Shown here one piece after another: positions 9,115 through 19,085 of a DNA stretch of 64,000 bases. The translations under genes and the position numbers were made by a program. The notes beneath the pieces are model-generated. The model saw only the letters and a list, made by a program, of their open reading frames with translations. It ran no database searches and was not told where the DNA came from. The DNA is from Paenibacillus sp. BSR1-1. GTDB taxonomy: Bacteria; Bacillota; Bacilli; Bacillales; Cytobacillaceae. Where the stretch lies: NCBI RefSeq assembly GCF_030403775.1, contig NZ_JAQMWQ010000003.1, positions 372,001-436,000 on the forward strand. The letters are read 5' to 3'. Every line of letters starts with the position of its first letter. Position 1 is the stretch's first letter.

Positions 9115-10119
9115 TTATTCTTCTTTATTAGAATTAATCGTTAAATCCCCTGCTAGAGGAGTTTCAATGATCTTCTTGACCTCATCTAAACCACCAGATT
9201 GTCCAAGTGCCCACATGAGCTTAGCGACAATCGCTTCCGTGTTCATATCCCCTGATAAAATAACGTTATGCTGGGCTACTTTTCGGCCGACTTCATAGAG
9301 AAGCAAATCTTCCCCTTCTTCTAAGCATTGGGTCGTAATGACGACCGCCACACCTGCGCTTGTCAGCTCCTGGATCTTTGAAAGAAGGTTCCGCCCTTCA
9401 AACGGCAATCCTCCATTACCAAAGCTTTCTATTATTATACCTTTATATAATCCTTTTAAACTATCAAAAATCTCCGGTTTGGTTCCAGGATATAATTTCA
9501 TTAGAAATACATCGGTGCATAACCCAGTATTAATTGAAAGCTTGTCCGTGGATGGTGCTGGTTTCCACTGATATTTCACTTCCGTGTCATTCACAAATGC
9601 AACATACGGGTGATTCACACTTTCAAAAGCATCATAGCTTTTTGTACGCATTTTAACCGCTCTTGTTCCGAGGATAACTCGGCCGTCAAAAACGATAAAG
9701 ACTCCTCCAATTGTTTCACAGGCAAACCGGATGGCGTCGGCGACATTTTTTTTCGCATCTGTTTTTTTGAAACTGATCGGAACTTGTGAACCTGTTAAAA
9801 CAACCGGCTTCTCAAGTCCTTGAAGCATGTAAGAAAGCGCTGCCGACGTATAGGCTAGTGTATCTGTTCCATGGGTTATGACAAAACCGTCATATTCTTG
9901 ATAATGATCATGGATGGCTTGGGCTATTTTCACCCAATGCTCAGGCTGCATATTCGTGCTATCAATATTCATTAAGATTTTACTATCAATTGTAATACCA
10001 TAGGAAGTAATCGGACAATAATGAAGCAATTCCTCAGCGGAAAGACCAGGAACGAGTCCTTCATTTCCTTCTACGGATGCAATGGTCCCTCCGGTGGCGA
10101 GTAATAGGATTTTCTTCAA
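9115..10119 (-). CDS. ansA: L-asparaginase I
   Basis: It hydrolyses L-asparagine to aspartate and ammonia. Both catalytic threonine motifs are present: TGGTIAS near the N-terminus and HGTDTLAYT at about residues 85-93. At 334 residues it is close to Bacillus AnsA (about 329). I chose the TTG at 10119, about 9 nt after GGAG; the in-frame ATG at 10134 has no ribosome binding site and overlaps that GGAG. It is first in ansAB. A TATAAT at 10183-10188 (minus strand), with TTGATT 16 bp further upstream, provides a plausible promoter overlapping the AnsR-site candidates. Confidence 0.94.
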   Translation of the reverse strand: MKKILLLATGGTIASVEGNEGLVPGLSAEELLHYCPITSYGITIDSKILMNIDSTNMQPEHWVKIAQAIHDHYQEYDGFVITHGTDTLAYTSAALSYMLQGLEKPVVLTGSQVPISFKKTDAKKNVADAIRFACETIGGVFIVFDGRVILGTRAVKMRTKSYDAFESVNHPYVAFVNDTEVKYQWKPAPSTDKLSINTGLCTDVFLMKLYPGTKPEIFDSLKGLYKGIIIESFGNGGLPFEGRNLLSKIQELTSAGVAVVITTQCLEEGEDLLLYEVGRKVAQHNVILSGDMNTEAIVAKLMWALGQSGGLDEVKKIIETPLAGDLTINSNKEE

Positions 10120-10165
10120 CTGTATCAGCTCCATTGAGTGAAAAAATAGTCTTTATTCGCGTAAT

Positions 10166-10229
10166 GCGTATCTATACTTTTCATTATAGAACTTAAATTG
10201 GATAAATCAATAGTTTGTACTCGATACGC
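10166..10229. promoter_or_regulatory. ansA/ansR intergenic promoters with candidate AnsR operators
   Basis: GCGTATC (10166-10172) and GATACGC (10223-10229) form a widely spaced inverted pair. Each lies in a larger imperfect palindrome (GCGTAATGCG near 10160; GTACTCGATACGCGTAC 10217-10233). The first lies just downstream of the predicted ansA start point and the second upstream of the ansR -10 box TATAAT at 10264-10269. I infer operators for AnsR; the sequence alone does not prove it. Confidence 0.5.
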
Positions 10230-10303
10230 GTACTTTTTTCTATTCGGTTCTATGATTCTATGTTATAATTTGAACAATATTATGAAAATGGAGTTGGAGA
10301 CGA

Positions 10304-10669
10304 ATGCTGGATCGTTTATCCGAATTAAGAAAAGAACGAAAATGGTCGCTGCAGGAAACCGCTGATCAATTAGGAATAGCTAAAAGTACTTATGCTGGCT
10401 ATGAGTCAGGATACCGGGAACCGTCCTTACTCTCCCTAACACAATTAGCGGAATTATTTGAAACGACTGTTGATTTTTTGTTGGGAAGAACAGATGAAAC
10501 TTACGGCGGGCATGGGGTTACAGAGATAACAGAAATCATTCATCAGAAAAATGTGAGCTTGTTCCTGGACGGTAAACCATTAACTCCAGATGAAATAATT
10601 GATTTTATCGCCTTTATTCGAACAAAAAGAGAGTTAAAACCGAAAAGATCGCTAGTATTAGAAAAATAA
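10304..10669 (+). CDS. ansR: AnsR-type XRE-family repressor of ansAB
   Basis: This 121-residue protein has an N-terminal Cro/CI helix-turn-helix (about residues 5-60, with SLQETADQLGIAKSTYAGYESGYREP) and a short C-terminal region, probably for dimerisation or effector binding. It lies divergent from ansAB, exactly as ansR does in Bacillus subtilis (about 116 residues), where AnsR represses ansAB unless asparagine is present. The start is the ATG at 10304 after GGAGTTGGAGACGA. The function is assigned from fold and position; many XRE regulators look alike without that context. Confidence 0.88.
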   Translation: MLDRLSELRKERKWSLQETADQLGIAKSTYAGYESGYREPSLLSLTQLAELFETTVDFLLGRTDETYGGHGVTEITEIIHQKNVSLFLDGKPLTPDEIIDFIAFIRTKRELKPKRSLVLEK

Positions 10670-10693
10670 TATAAGAGGTAATATAAACAAATA

Positions 10694-10717
10694 AGCTGCC
10701 AAATAAATTTGACAGCT
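10694..10717 (-). terminator. Terminator after the sortase gene
   Basis: The stem AGCTG-CAAA with loop TAAA pairs to TTTG-CAGCT (one internal mismatch). Read leftwards it is followed by the T-rich TTATTTGTTTATATTA, which suits the end of the sortase transcript. It may also serve ansR from the other side. Confidence 0.6.
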
Positions 10718-10729
10718 GGAACATTATAA

Positions 10730-11365
10730 TTAAGAAATAAGTTTTGCGTGGATAATTAACCTGTGGGTTCCCGTGGTTATGGGGTCACATGTAATAAGGG
10801 TTAATATCCGCTCGTTATCTTCCCCTTTTAATACGGATAAATCCTCCGGTTTCACTATTAATACTTCATAAACTTGATAAATATATGAATGTTTTTGATC
10901 CTTAGTAATAATCTTATCTCCGGGTTTTAGTTCTTTAAGCCGGTTAAACATCCTTCCGTACGTTCGACTTCGATGGGCCGCGATGGCGGAATTTCCAACT
11001 TCACCTGGAAGGGCTGTTCCTTCGAGATGGCCGGCCCCAATTCTTAAATTTTTTTGATTCGCTCCCTCTAGAATGGGAAGCTTCAAGTTTATCTTTGTGA
11101 TTTCTAGAACACCTGCCATATTTTCCGGCATATCACTAGAATTCGGAACATTTTCGGTTTTAATATGATTATAATTTGCTTCTCCAAACACTCCATTAAG
11201 GCTTTTATAGTTTTCTACCAAAGAGCTTTCGTTCTGTGTGCCATTATTCTCCCATTCCTTCAATAATTTATCCTGTTTATTAGTCTCATATAATTGCATC
11301 ACTTTTGGAAAAAACAAGGTCACCAATCCGATAAGAATCAAAAAAAAAGCCAGGATTTTTTTCAT
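10730..11365 (-). CDS. Class D sortase
   Basis: This membrane-anchored cysteine transpeptidase cleaves an LPxTG-type signal and links the substrate to the cell envelope. The 211-residue protein has an N-terminal membrane anchor (about residues 3-20), the catalytic histidine H131 in AAHRS, the nucleophile C193 in TLITCDP and the arginine R202 in GTHRL. These motifs and the short N-terminal anchor fit class D. It starts 28 bp downstream of an LPKTG protein gene, so the two are almost surely co-transcribed and the neighbour is the likely dedicated substrate. In Bacillus such pairs are often linked to late growth or sporulation, but that is not shown here. Confidence 0.9.
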   Translation of the reverse strand: MKKILAFFLILIGLVTLFFPKVMQLYETNKQDKLLKEWENNGTQNESSLVENYKSLNGVFGEANYNHIKTENVPNSSDMPENMAGVLEITKINLKLPILEGANQKNLRIGAGHLEGTALPGEVGNSAIAAHRSRTYGRMFNRLKELKPGDKIITKDQKHSYIYQVYEVLIVKPEDLSVLKGEDNERILTLITCDPITTGTHRLIIHAKLIS

Positions 11366-11393
11366 TTAAAACACCCCAATAATCAAATAGGAC

Positions 11394-12422
11394 CTATACT
11401 TCTGTTTGATTTACTTTACTTTTTTTTAGTAAATACACACCTACTGCTGTGATAAATAATCCTATTAGATAATAGCTGATAGGGCTGGATTCCCCAGTTT
11501 TGGGAAGTAAACCACTATAGCTAGTGTTTGATCCATCTGTTATTTGACTTGGTTCTTGAGATGAGGCAGGCTTCTCAGGAGCACCATTCCCATTGTTCTG
11601 GCTTGGAGGAGTTTCATTTTCATGATTATTTGGATTCGTGCCAGGAGGAGGGGTGGAATTTTCATTATCATCCTGATCATCATTTCCAGGAGGAGGTGAA
11701 ATTTGATCACATCGGTTAAGCCAGTAGTTGATCGTCCCCTGCGCTTCAACCCCGACCTTCATTTCACTAACTTGAAAAATACGTTCTTGATTATCTGCTG
11801 TTATAAGCTTAAATGCTGAAACATCATCTTTTACATATTGTCCTCCATCGTGTAGTTTATAAAGCGGTGAATTTCCTTGTGATGACATTGCCTTCCATTT
11901 ACCGCCCCAATATACATATACATGAGTGACGGATTTATAACATTTATTTAAATGAAGATGTATTTGGGTACTCTTATTCGAATTTGAATTCTGAGGTGTG
12001 GTCGTACTATTTTCAATTTCTTTGCTATAATCATTTTTGGATTGAGTATTGTTCTGGTTATCTGATTGCTGTGGATTATTGACTGCCTTTTTCGAAGAAT
12101 GGTCATTCTTATTCGTTTTTTGGTGAGAAACATTTACCTTGTGATTAGATGGATTATTTTTTTGATTAGATTCAACTTTAGAATCATATGCATCATGATT
12201 AAGTTTATCCTGTTTATGGGCTGCAGTACCTGCTCCTTTTTTGTCATACCCCTCCCCTTTTCTCGCCTGAGCAGGATTCCCCTGCTGGGTAGTCTGATTA
12301 GTTTCTACTACCTTTTCTTTTGCTTGCTGACCTTTTGCTGCTACAGCTGTGGGAATGATTTGTAATGATAAAAGGAAATACATCAACACCAATAATAACC
12401 ATTTTCCGTTGTTCTTTTTCAA
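11394..12422 (-). CDS. LPxTG-anchored low-complexity surface protein
   Basis: This 342-residue secreted protein has a signal peptide (about 1-29), a long Asn/Gln/Lys-rich disordered region (about 30-150), a compact middle domain (about 152-242) with one cysteine near each end, a Pro/Asn/Asp-rich stalk (about 243-300) and a C-terminal sorting signal: LPKTG at 306-310, a hydrophobic helix and KKSK. The start is TTG at 12422 with AGAGGTG upstream. The sortase gene follows directly. I do not recognise the middle domain; its aromatic, glycine-containing strand pattern (VYVYWGGKW) suggests a small beta fold. It could be an adhesin or a cell-wall modifying accessory. Confidence 0.85.
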   Translation of the reverse strand: MKKNNGKWLLLVLMYFLLSLQIIPTAVAAKGQQAKEKVVETNQTTQQGNPAQARKGEGYDKKGAGTAAHKQDKLNHDAYDSKVESNQKNNPSNHKVNVSHQKTNKNDHSSKKAVNNPQQSDNQNNTQSKNDYSKEIENSTTTPQNSNSNKSTQIHLHLNKCYKSVTHVYVYWGGKWKAMSSQGNSPLYKLHDGGQYVKDDVSAFKLITADNQERIFQVSEMKVGVEAQGTINYWLNRCDQISPPPGNDDQDDNENSTPPPGTNPNNHENETPPSQNNGNGAPEKPASSQEPSQITDGSNTSYSGLLPKTGESSPISYYLIGLFITAVGVYLLKKSKVNQTEV

Positions 12423-12535
12423 ATGGACACCTCTTTTCTAAAAAATGAAAAGCGTTTGTATGGCCATCTTTATAATATTCATTATTTTAAAAATTCAATA
12501 CGCTACCAATTTCCTATGTTAGCAGGGATAAAATA

Positions 12536-12559
12536 GGCCCAACATTATCATGTTGGGCC
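12536..12559 (-). terminator. Terminator after the zinc-ribbon-like gene
   Basis: The perfect stem GGCCCAACAT / ATGTTGGGCC with a four-base loop is followed on the minus strand by TATTTTATC. It lies just past the stop of the gene ending at 12569. Confidence 0.8.
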
Positions 12560-12568
12560 TTGAAGGAA

Positions 12569-14534
<1,966 letters not shown>

Positions 14535-14622
14535 CTAAAAATGATAGATTTTGCAATCTAGAAGTTACAGCATAGTCCATTATATGTTTAGTCCAAAGAC
14601 AGACATATAAATAGATGACAAT

Positions 14623-14653
14623 AAAAAAAGGCTCTGTTGGAAAACAGAACCTG
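14623..14653 (-). terminator. Riboswitch-controlled terminator ahead of thiC
   Basis: AGGTTCTGTT pairs with AACAGAGCCT (a near-perfect stem, loop TTCC) and is followed on the minus strand by TTTTTTTATTG. It lies between the TPP aptamer and the thiC ribosome binding site, so ligand binding probably terminates transcription. Confidence 0.88.
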
Positions 14654-14709
14654 ATTAATCGTCAAAAAGTAGCGGCGCATAACAGAAAAACTCGAATGAC
14701 GCCTTCGAA

Positions 14710-14808
14710 ACTACTTCCCTACGCTGGTATGATCCAGATCAGGTTCAAAGGGTCAAAGGATTTTGCATCCTTCTCTCAGTCCGAGCCATCGGACCCCCCT
14801 AGTAGAAC
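14710..14808 (-). promoter_or_regulatory. TPP riboswitch (thi box) of thiC
   Basis: Read on the minus strand, the leader contains the conserved thi-box parts in order: GGGGGGTCCGATGG, CTGAGA, CCCTTTGAACCTGATCTGG and ATCATACCAGCGTAGGGAAG. The outer P1 helix can form between CTACT and AGTAG. The aptamer senses thiamine pyrophosphate and, with the terminator at 14623-14653, should attenuate thiC. The rest of the 450-bp gap between thiC and sspH (about 14809-14950) is AT-rich and shows no further gene. Confidence 0.96.
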
Positions 14809-14972
14809 TAACAACAATATATTGCTATACAACTTACATATAATAAATAACATAATTTTAACCGTTAATAAAGCTTTTTACATCAATCAACAAAAAATTA
14901 TTCCATTCATAAGAATAAACCCTTCGTTTATTACAAATAATCTTGTAGAAAAAACGAAAGGAGGTTACTCAT

Positions 14973-15152
14973 ATGGATGCACAACGCGCACAGGAAATTT
15001 GTAATTCCCCACAAATGGAAAACGTGACCTATAACGGTACCCGAATATATATTGAGCATGTGGACCAGCAAAGCGGAAAAGCAACCATTCATCCGTTGGA
15101 CGAACCAAACAATAAACAAAGTGTTTCCGTTACCACCTTAGTAGAACAATGA
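14973..15152 (+). CDS. sspH: Small acid-soluble spore protein H (SspH type)
   Basis: This 59-residue protein begins MDAQRAQEICNSP and continues with NVTYNGTRIYIEHVD and a C-terminal VTTLVEQ, which match the H-type minor SASP family (length about 59) closely. Such proteins accumulate in the forespore and load into the spore core. The ATG at 14973 follows the strong site AAAGGAGGTTACTCAT, and the gene ends in TGA at 15150-15152 followed by a terminator. A sigma-G promoter is expected; I could not identify a clear one in the AT-rich upstream region. Confidence 0.93.
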   Translation: MDAQRAQEICNSPQMENVTYNGTRIYIEHVDQQSGKATIHPLDEPNNKQSVSVTTLVEQ

Positions 15153-15159
15153 TGAACGA

Positions 15160-15195
15160 AAAGCAGTAAAGAAAGTTTTACTGCTTTTTTATTTG
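15160..15195 (+). terminator. Terminator of sspH
   Basis: AAAGCAGTAAA and TTTTACTGCTTT form the stem (15160-15187) and a T-rich tail follows to 15195. It starts 8 bp after the sspH stop. Confidence 0.88.
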
Positions 15196-15421
15196 TCCAC
15201 TAACAGGACTATTAAAATCTCGCCTAACACCTTCATATTTTTCATTCCCAGCTGATTGATTACCTTTAAAAAATTTTTCTAAAAACCCCGATTTAAAAGC
15301 AGGATACAAGCACAAACAAAGTATGTCCATCTGGGTCCTGGTCTTGTATCATACTCTATCATTTGCCTATTTTCTCTTAATCTTTAAAAAAAAGGCTAAT
15401 TTATTAGGACAACGTCATTCC

Positions 15422-15452
15422 GTGACACATATAGATGCAGTGTTAATATAAT
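15422..15452 (+). promoter_or_regulatory. Candidate promoter of the cotB-like gene
   Basis: TATAAT at 15447-15452 with GTGACA at 15422-15427 (19-bp spacer) resembles a weak sigma-A promoter. CATATAGAT (about 15428-15436) also resembles the sigma-K -10 element CATANNNTA, which would suit a coat gene. The choice cannot be made from sequence alone. The remainder of the 330-bp gap (15196-15421) shows no gene. Confidence 0.4.
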
Positions 15453-15482
15453 TTATAAAAATTTACAGGGGGAAAACTTATT

Positions 15483-16223
15483 ATGCATAATGATATCATG
15501 AAATATTTTATTGGGAAGGTAATAAAGGTCAATCGAGGCGGCTCTGAATCAAGAATAGGGAAGTTAATGGATGCCAGTGAAGATCATGTTGCTCTTTTCA
15601 CGGAAGACGATGGTCTTGTTTATTACAATATCCAGCATATTAAAAGCTTTACCGATAACATGAAGGGCCAAATGCAATTTAACATTGATGTCCCAGATGA
15701 TATTCAATATAAAAAAGCAGATAATTTCTATAGCTTACTGGAATCATTGAAATTTCAATGGGTCAAAATTAATCGAGGGGGCCCGGAGAAGCTTGAAGGC
15801 GTATTAAGTGATATCCATCCAGATTACGTTTCATTGATTAATAAAGAGGAAATTGTCCGCCTGTCGATGTTCCATATCAAAAACATTAGCTATGGCCTTA
15901 AAATTGAAAATGCTCAAGATCAAAAATCGAATAGCCAGGCTTCAAATCAATCGAAGAAATCAAACAAACAAGAGGTTTACCGATCCTCCAAATCATATAA
16001 ACAAGACGTCTCTCAATATGAAGCCGAAAAACAAGCATATAAATCAGAATCGAAGAAATCACGTCAACGTGTTATGAACTATAATCAAGAGGAGACATAT
16101 ACAGAAGAGGAACCTTATACAGAGGAAGTTATGATGGAAAGAACCGATGATGAAGATGTATCTTTATCTGAATTACTGTCCTCAATGGAGAAATATTTAC
16201 GAAAGGTCTCTAAGAAGGAGTAA
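15483..16223 (+). CDS. cotB: CotB-like spore coat protein
   Basis: This 246-residue protein has two copies of the CotB repeat (about 10-58 and 88-138), each with a VNRGG/INRGG element, followed by a short beta-strand segment and a closing IQHIKSF or FHIKNIS. The tail (about 145-235) is Ser/Lys/Gln/Tyr-rich and then acidic. B. subtilis CotB has the same plan with three repeats and a longer Ser/Lys-rich tail. I infer an outer coat protein made in the mother cell. The ATG at 15483 follows AGGGGGAAAACTT. A bidirectional terminator separates it from terC. Sequence identity beyond the repeat motifs is uncertain. Confidence 0.8.
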   Translation: MHNDIMKYFIGKVIKVNRGGSESRIGKLMDASEDHVALFTEDDGLVYYNIQHIKSFTDNMKGQMQFNIDVPDDIQYKKADNFYSLLESLKFQWVKINRGGPEKLEGVLSDIHPDYVSLINKEEIVRLSMFHIKNISYGLKIENAQDQKSNSQASNQSKKSNKQEVYRSSKSYKQDVSQYEAEKQAYKSESKKSRQRVMNYNQEETYTEEEPYTEEVMMERTDDEDVSLSELLSSMEKYLRKVSKKE

Positions 16224-16255
16224 CAACTTTTACCAATAGATTAACAATCTTAAAA

Positions 16256-16286
16256 GCAGGGTAATTGCCACCCTGCTCCATTTTTG
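16256..16286. terminator. Bidirectional terminator between cotB and terC
   Basis: GCAGGGT / ACCCTGC (16256-16276) with loop AATTGCC has TCCATTTTT on the right and, on the opposite strand, TTTTAAGATT. It lies between convergent genes. Confidence 0.8.
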
Positions 16287-16289
16287 ATA

Positions 16290-17015
16290 TTAGATTGTTC
16301 TTTCCGAATTGCTCCGGAAAAAATGAACGATAAAGGTTCCCATGAATACTGCTATTAAAATACTAAAGAAAATTAATTCATCAAGATGGAATCCGAAGGC
16401 TGCAGCAATCATTTTAATGGCAATAATCGCTATTAAAACAAAGGCCGTCGTTTCTAATTCCGGGACTTTTTCAATTAAGGTTAGGAATAATTGAGCGACA
16501 CCTCGCATCATTAAGATTCCTAACATACCTCCTAATAAGAGCACCCAAACATGATTCGAGACACCGAATGCGGCAATAATACTATCAAAGCTAAAAGCAA
16601 TGTCCATAAGCTCAACGGTTATCACGGTTCTCCAAAAGCCCATTCTTCTGCCTTGGATTTCGCCATCATCTTCATTTTTCTTAATAAAATTTTGAAAAAC
16701 CATCCAAAGGAGATAGTGACCGCAGACAATTTTGATCCAAGCAATATTGATTAAGGAGACTCCTAACCCTATCGCGATAACACGAAAAAAATAAGCACCA
16801 AAGATCCCATAGAATAGAGCTTTCTTTCGCTGATGTTTTGGCAGATGCTTCACCATAACGGCTAAGACTAAGGCGTTATCAGCCGAAAGCAGCCCTTCTA
16901 AAATGATAAGAGTTCCAATAATCCCCCAGCTTGCTGGATTAGAAAAGACCGATTTTAGTGCATCTAGTGATAAAAAGGTATGATAACTATTAAATATTTC
17001 CTGTAAGAAACCCAT
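16290..17015 (-). CDS. TerC-family membrane protein, probable Mn2+ exporter
   Basis: This 241-residue integral membrane protein has about seven helices and the two TerC signature regions: EGLLSADNALVLAVMVKHLP (about 40-59) and VELMDIAFSFDSIIAAFGVS (about 132-151). The acidic residues in these helices form the metal path in the family. Bacillus members (YceF, YkoY, YjbE) are linked to manganese efflux and to loading of exported metalloenzymes; from sequence I cannot say which paralogue this is. No yybP-ykoY riboswitch is visible in the 140-bp upstream region. The ATG at 17015 follows AAGGAGAAGGACAAGCGG. Confidence 0.88.
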   Translation of the reverse strand: MGFLQEIFNSYHTFLSLDALKSVFSNPASWGIIGTLIILEGLLSADNALVLAVMVKHLPKHQRKKALFYGIFGAYFFRVIAIGLGVSLINIAWIKIVCGHYLLWMVFQNFIKKNEDDGEIQGRRMGFWRTVITVELMDIAFSFDSIIAAFGVSNHVWVLLLGGMLGILMMRGVAQLFLTLIEKVPELETTAFVLIAIIAIKMIAAAFGFHLDELIFFSILIAVFMGTFIVHFFRSNSERTI

Positions 17016-17101
17016 CCGCTTGTCCTTCTCCTTCTAGTTATTTTCAAAAAAAATTTGGACTTATACTCTAAATGTATGTCCACCCATTGATTATATGAAC
17101 C

Positions 17102-17136
17102 AAAAAAATCCCCGGATCCATAAAATGGACCCAGGG
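17102..17136 (-). terminator. Terminator after the MFS efflux gene
   Basis: CCCTGGGTCCA pairs with TGGATCCGGGG (few mismatches) and is followed on the minus strand by ATTTTTTTG. It lies between the MFS gene ending at 17159 and terC. Confidence 0.8.
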
Positions 17137-17158
17137 TTATTTTTTGAAAAATAACGTA

Positions 17159-18367
17159 CTATTTACTTGATACAGCTTTTCTTTTCAGGGTACTATTCAA
17201 CTCATTGCTATTCCAATAAGCCATTACCATTGCAACTAATAATAAAAGACCCGTTAAGATAAATACACTTTGTACAGGGAAAATGCCTCCAATTAATCCC
17301 CCGATCAAAGGTCCCGTCACCCCGCCAATTTGGGTAGCTGTTTGGTTTAAACCGAAGGCTCTTCCGCGGAAATCCTCTGTTGTGGACTTCACAACCAAGC
17401 CATTTAAAGCCGGGAAAACCGCACAGAAGAAGATTCCAGACACAAAGCGGATCAGTGAAAATCCCCATAAATGAGTGAATAGAACCTGGCCGATGGTGAA
17501 AATTCCGCCGCCTAGCAGTCCTATGAAGAGAACTTTCTGAAATCCAACCTTATCGGCCCATTTTCCCCATAAGGGAGCAAACAGTGCACTTGCAATCCCA
17601 GGCAGTGAAAAGACAATTCCTGCCAGAAATGAAGTGTTATCGGCAGAACCGCTCAGTTTAACGATATACAAGGGCAACACCGGTTCTATCGTCAACACCG
17701 AACAGGCAGTAATGACGGTTAAAATTAAAACAAGCATCAAAGGACGGTTATCCAAGGCTGTTTTAAAATCATTTTTGACAGAGCCGCGCTTCTTGCTGGG
17801 TTTAAAATTTTCCTCTGTTACTAAAAAAATGATCAGGATGGTCGCGAAAAATACAATAATCCCTGCGCTCGCAAATGCCCAGCGGTTTCCTACTAATTCA
17901 GCCATTCCCCCGCCGAGTAATGGCCCGACAATTCCTCCAGATGCCGAGGCGGATGAAATCATCGAAAGGGCATATCCCACTTTTTCATTAGGCGTGTTGG
18001 TTCCAATTAAAGCAATCGCACCAGGAATGAACCCGCTTAGTAACCCCTGAAGGATGCGCAGGACCAAGATTTCATATGGATTTGTGACAAAAGCCATTAA
18101 CGTATATATCACAAACAAGGCAAATCCGGCTCGAATGATCATCGGTTTTCTGCCATATTTATCTGCCATACTCCCCCAGAACGGCGAGGCAAGGGCACCA
18201 GCAAAAAAGGCCGAACCGAATAACAGACCTGACCACATTTCAGTGTGATCGTGTACTCCAATTTGAAGTAAAAAAATCGGCAAAAAAGGTATGACCATGG
18301 AAAAACTTGCTGATGTGAAAAAAACTCCGATCCAGAGCACCCACAAATTTCGTTTCCACCTTAGCAT
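17159..18367 (-). CDS. DHA1-type MFS efflux transporter (MdtG-like)
   Basis: This 402-residue, 12-helix transporter carries motif A (GSMADKYGRKPMI, about 65-77) in the first half, a degenerate copy in the second (GKWADKVGFQKVL, about 270-282), and the motif C-like GPLLGGGMAE segment (about 145-155) of the drug:H+ antiporters. It is probably a multidrug or small-molecule exporter, near the MdtG/NorA-like group. Substrate cannot be read from sequence. The ATG at 18367 follows GGGAGAGGAACAGC. It stands alone, with terminators on both sides. Confidence 0.85.
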   Translation of the reverse strand: MLRWKRNLWVLWIGVFFTSASFSMVIPFLPIFLLQIGVHDHTEMWSGLLFGSAFFAGALASPFWGSMADKYGRKPMIIRAGFALFVIYTLMAFVTNPYEILVLRILQGLLSGFIPGAIALIGTNTPNEKVGYALSMISSASASGGIVGPLLGGGMAELVGNRWAFASAGIIVFFATILIIFLVTEENFKPSKKRGSVKNDFKTALDNRPLMLVLILTVITACSVLTIEPVLPLYIVKLSGSADNTSFLAGIVFSLPGIASALFAPLWGKWADKVGFQKVLFIGLLGGGIFTIGQVLFTHLWGFSLIRFVSGIFFCAVFPALNGLVVKSTTEDFRGRAFGLNQTATQIGGVTGPLIGGLIGGIFPVQSVFILTGLLLLVAMVMAYWNSNELNSTLKRKAVSSK

Positions 18368-18473
18368 GCTGTTCCTCTCCCAAAAAGATATATTTTTCCA
18401 ATGTGCAAATTTAATATTGTTATAATATCACAAAGTTCATTTATTTTCATTCCCGAAATATTTGATTTTAGAA

Positions 18474-18509
18474 ATAAAAAATACCCCGAGTGCTTGATAT
18501 CACTTGGGG
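18474..18509 (-). terminator. Terminator after the ParB-like gene
   Basis: CCCCAAGTG and CACTCGGGG form the stem (18484-18509) and TATTTTTTATTTC follows on the minus strand. Confidence 0.85.
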
Positions 18510-18518
18510 CTACATTGA

Positions 18519-18992
18519 TTATTCATTATTTCTAATCATTTCATTCACTGTTGTTTTCATAGAATGGATGACTGTTTTTTTGTACTTCACTGCCAAAATG
18601 AGGACCCTTATTTGTTGGGATCGGGATAATTCATGGAAACGGGGCTCTTGCTTCAAAAAGGATCGCACAATGGACCAGCTTTTCGGCATTAAGGGAAAAT
18701 CATCCAGAGGTTGTTTCTTTCTGATACGATAATACCAGGAGGCGATTCCAGGGGATGTGCTTTTATCAACTATACATGGTGCATAGATACTTTTTGTATG
18801 TTTCCGAAGATTTTCGAAGCGGTCGTGCCCGCTCACAATGATATAACTGTCGTCTTTCCGATTTTTTCTAACAACTAAAACAAACATGCAGTCCCACATA
18901 AACCTTTGAAGTCTCTTAATGTGCTCAGTTATTTTCATTGATAAATCGGGTTTGATCTTGTTCAAGGGTATATACTGTACCGTGAACTTCAT
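18519..18992 (-). CDS. Stand-alone ParB-N/sulfiredoxin-fold-like protein
   Basis: This 157-residue protein opens with a KFTVQYIPLNKIKPDLSMKI segment that resembles the start of ParB N-terminal domains, followed by a VVRKN...YIIVSGHDRFENL stretch that parallels the ParB (GERR) box. The second half is basic and helical, possibly DNA-binding. No classical ParB helix-turn-helix or dimer domain is evident and there is no parA nearby, so a role in chromosome segregation is not supported. I chose the ATG at 18992 because AAGGAGGGG lies about 8 nt upstream. The second 52-bp array lies immediately upstream. Confidence 0.7.
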   Translation of the reverse strand: MKFTVQYIPLNKIKPDLSMKITEHIKRLQRFMWDCMFVLVVRKNRKDDSYIIVSGHDRFENLRKHTKSIYAPCIVDKSTSPGIASWYYRIRKKQPLDDFPLMPKSWSIVRSFLKQEPRFHELSRSQQIRVLILAVKYKKTVIHSMKTTVNEMIRNNE

Positions 18993-19085
18993 TAGCATCC
19001 CCTCCTTACAAATGGAAGCAACTTCGGTAACCTCAAATCATTATATGTAGGAACTGGGCTCATGTTTCATTAAGGTTGAATCTTT

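Noticed and set aside
9089..9115. TTG start for aspartase at 9115
   Set aside because: The ATG at 9088 has GAGGAG at 7 nt; the upstream codon has no site and the extra residues are not family-like.
14615..15004. Plus-strand ORF of 129 codons
   Set aside because: It runs through the attenuator, TPP riboswitch and the start of sspH; no ribosome binding site and no protein family.
14931..15119. Minus-strand ORF of 62 codons
   Set aside because: It is antisense to sspH, whose protein sequence, ribosome binding site and terminator are clear on the plus strand.
15196..15421. Possible small RNA or riboswitch between sspH and cotB
   Set aside because: No convincing conserved aptamer or terminator beyond the sspH hairpin could be recognised.
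16290..17160. yybP-ykoY manganese riboswitch ahead of terC
   Set aside because: The 140-bp leader lacks the conserved loops of that aptamer.
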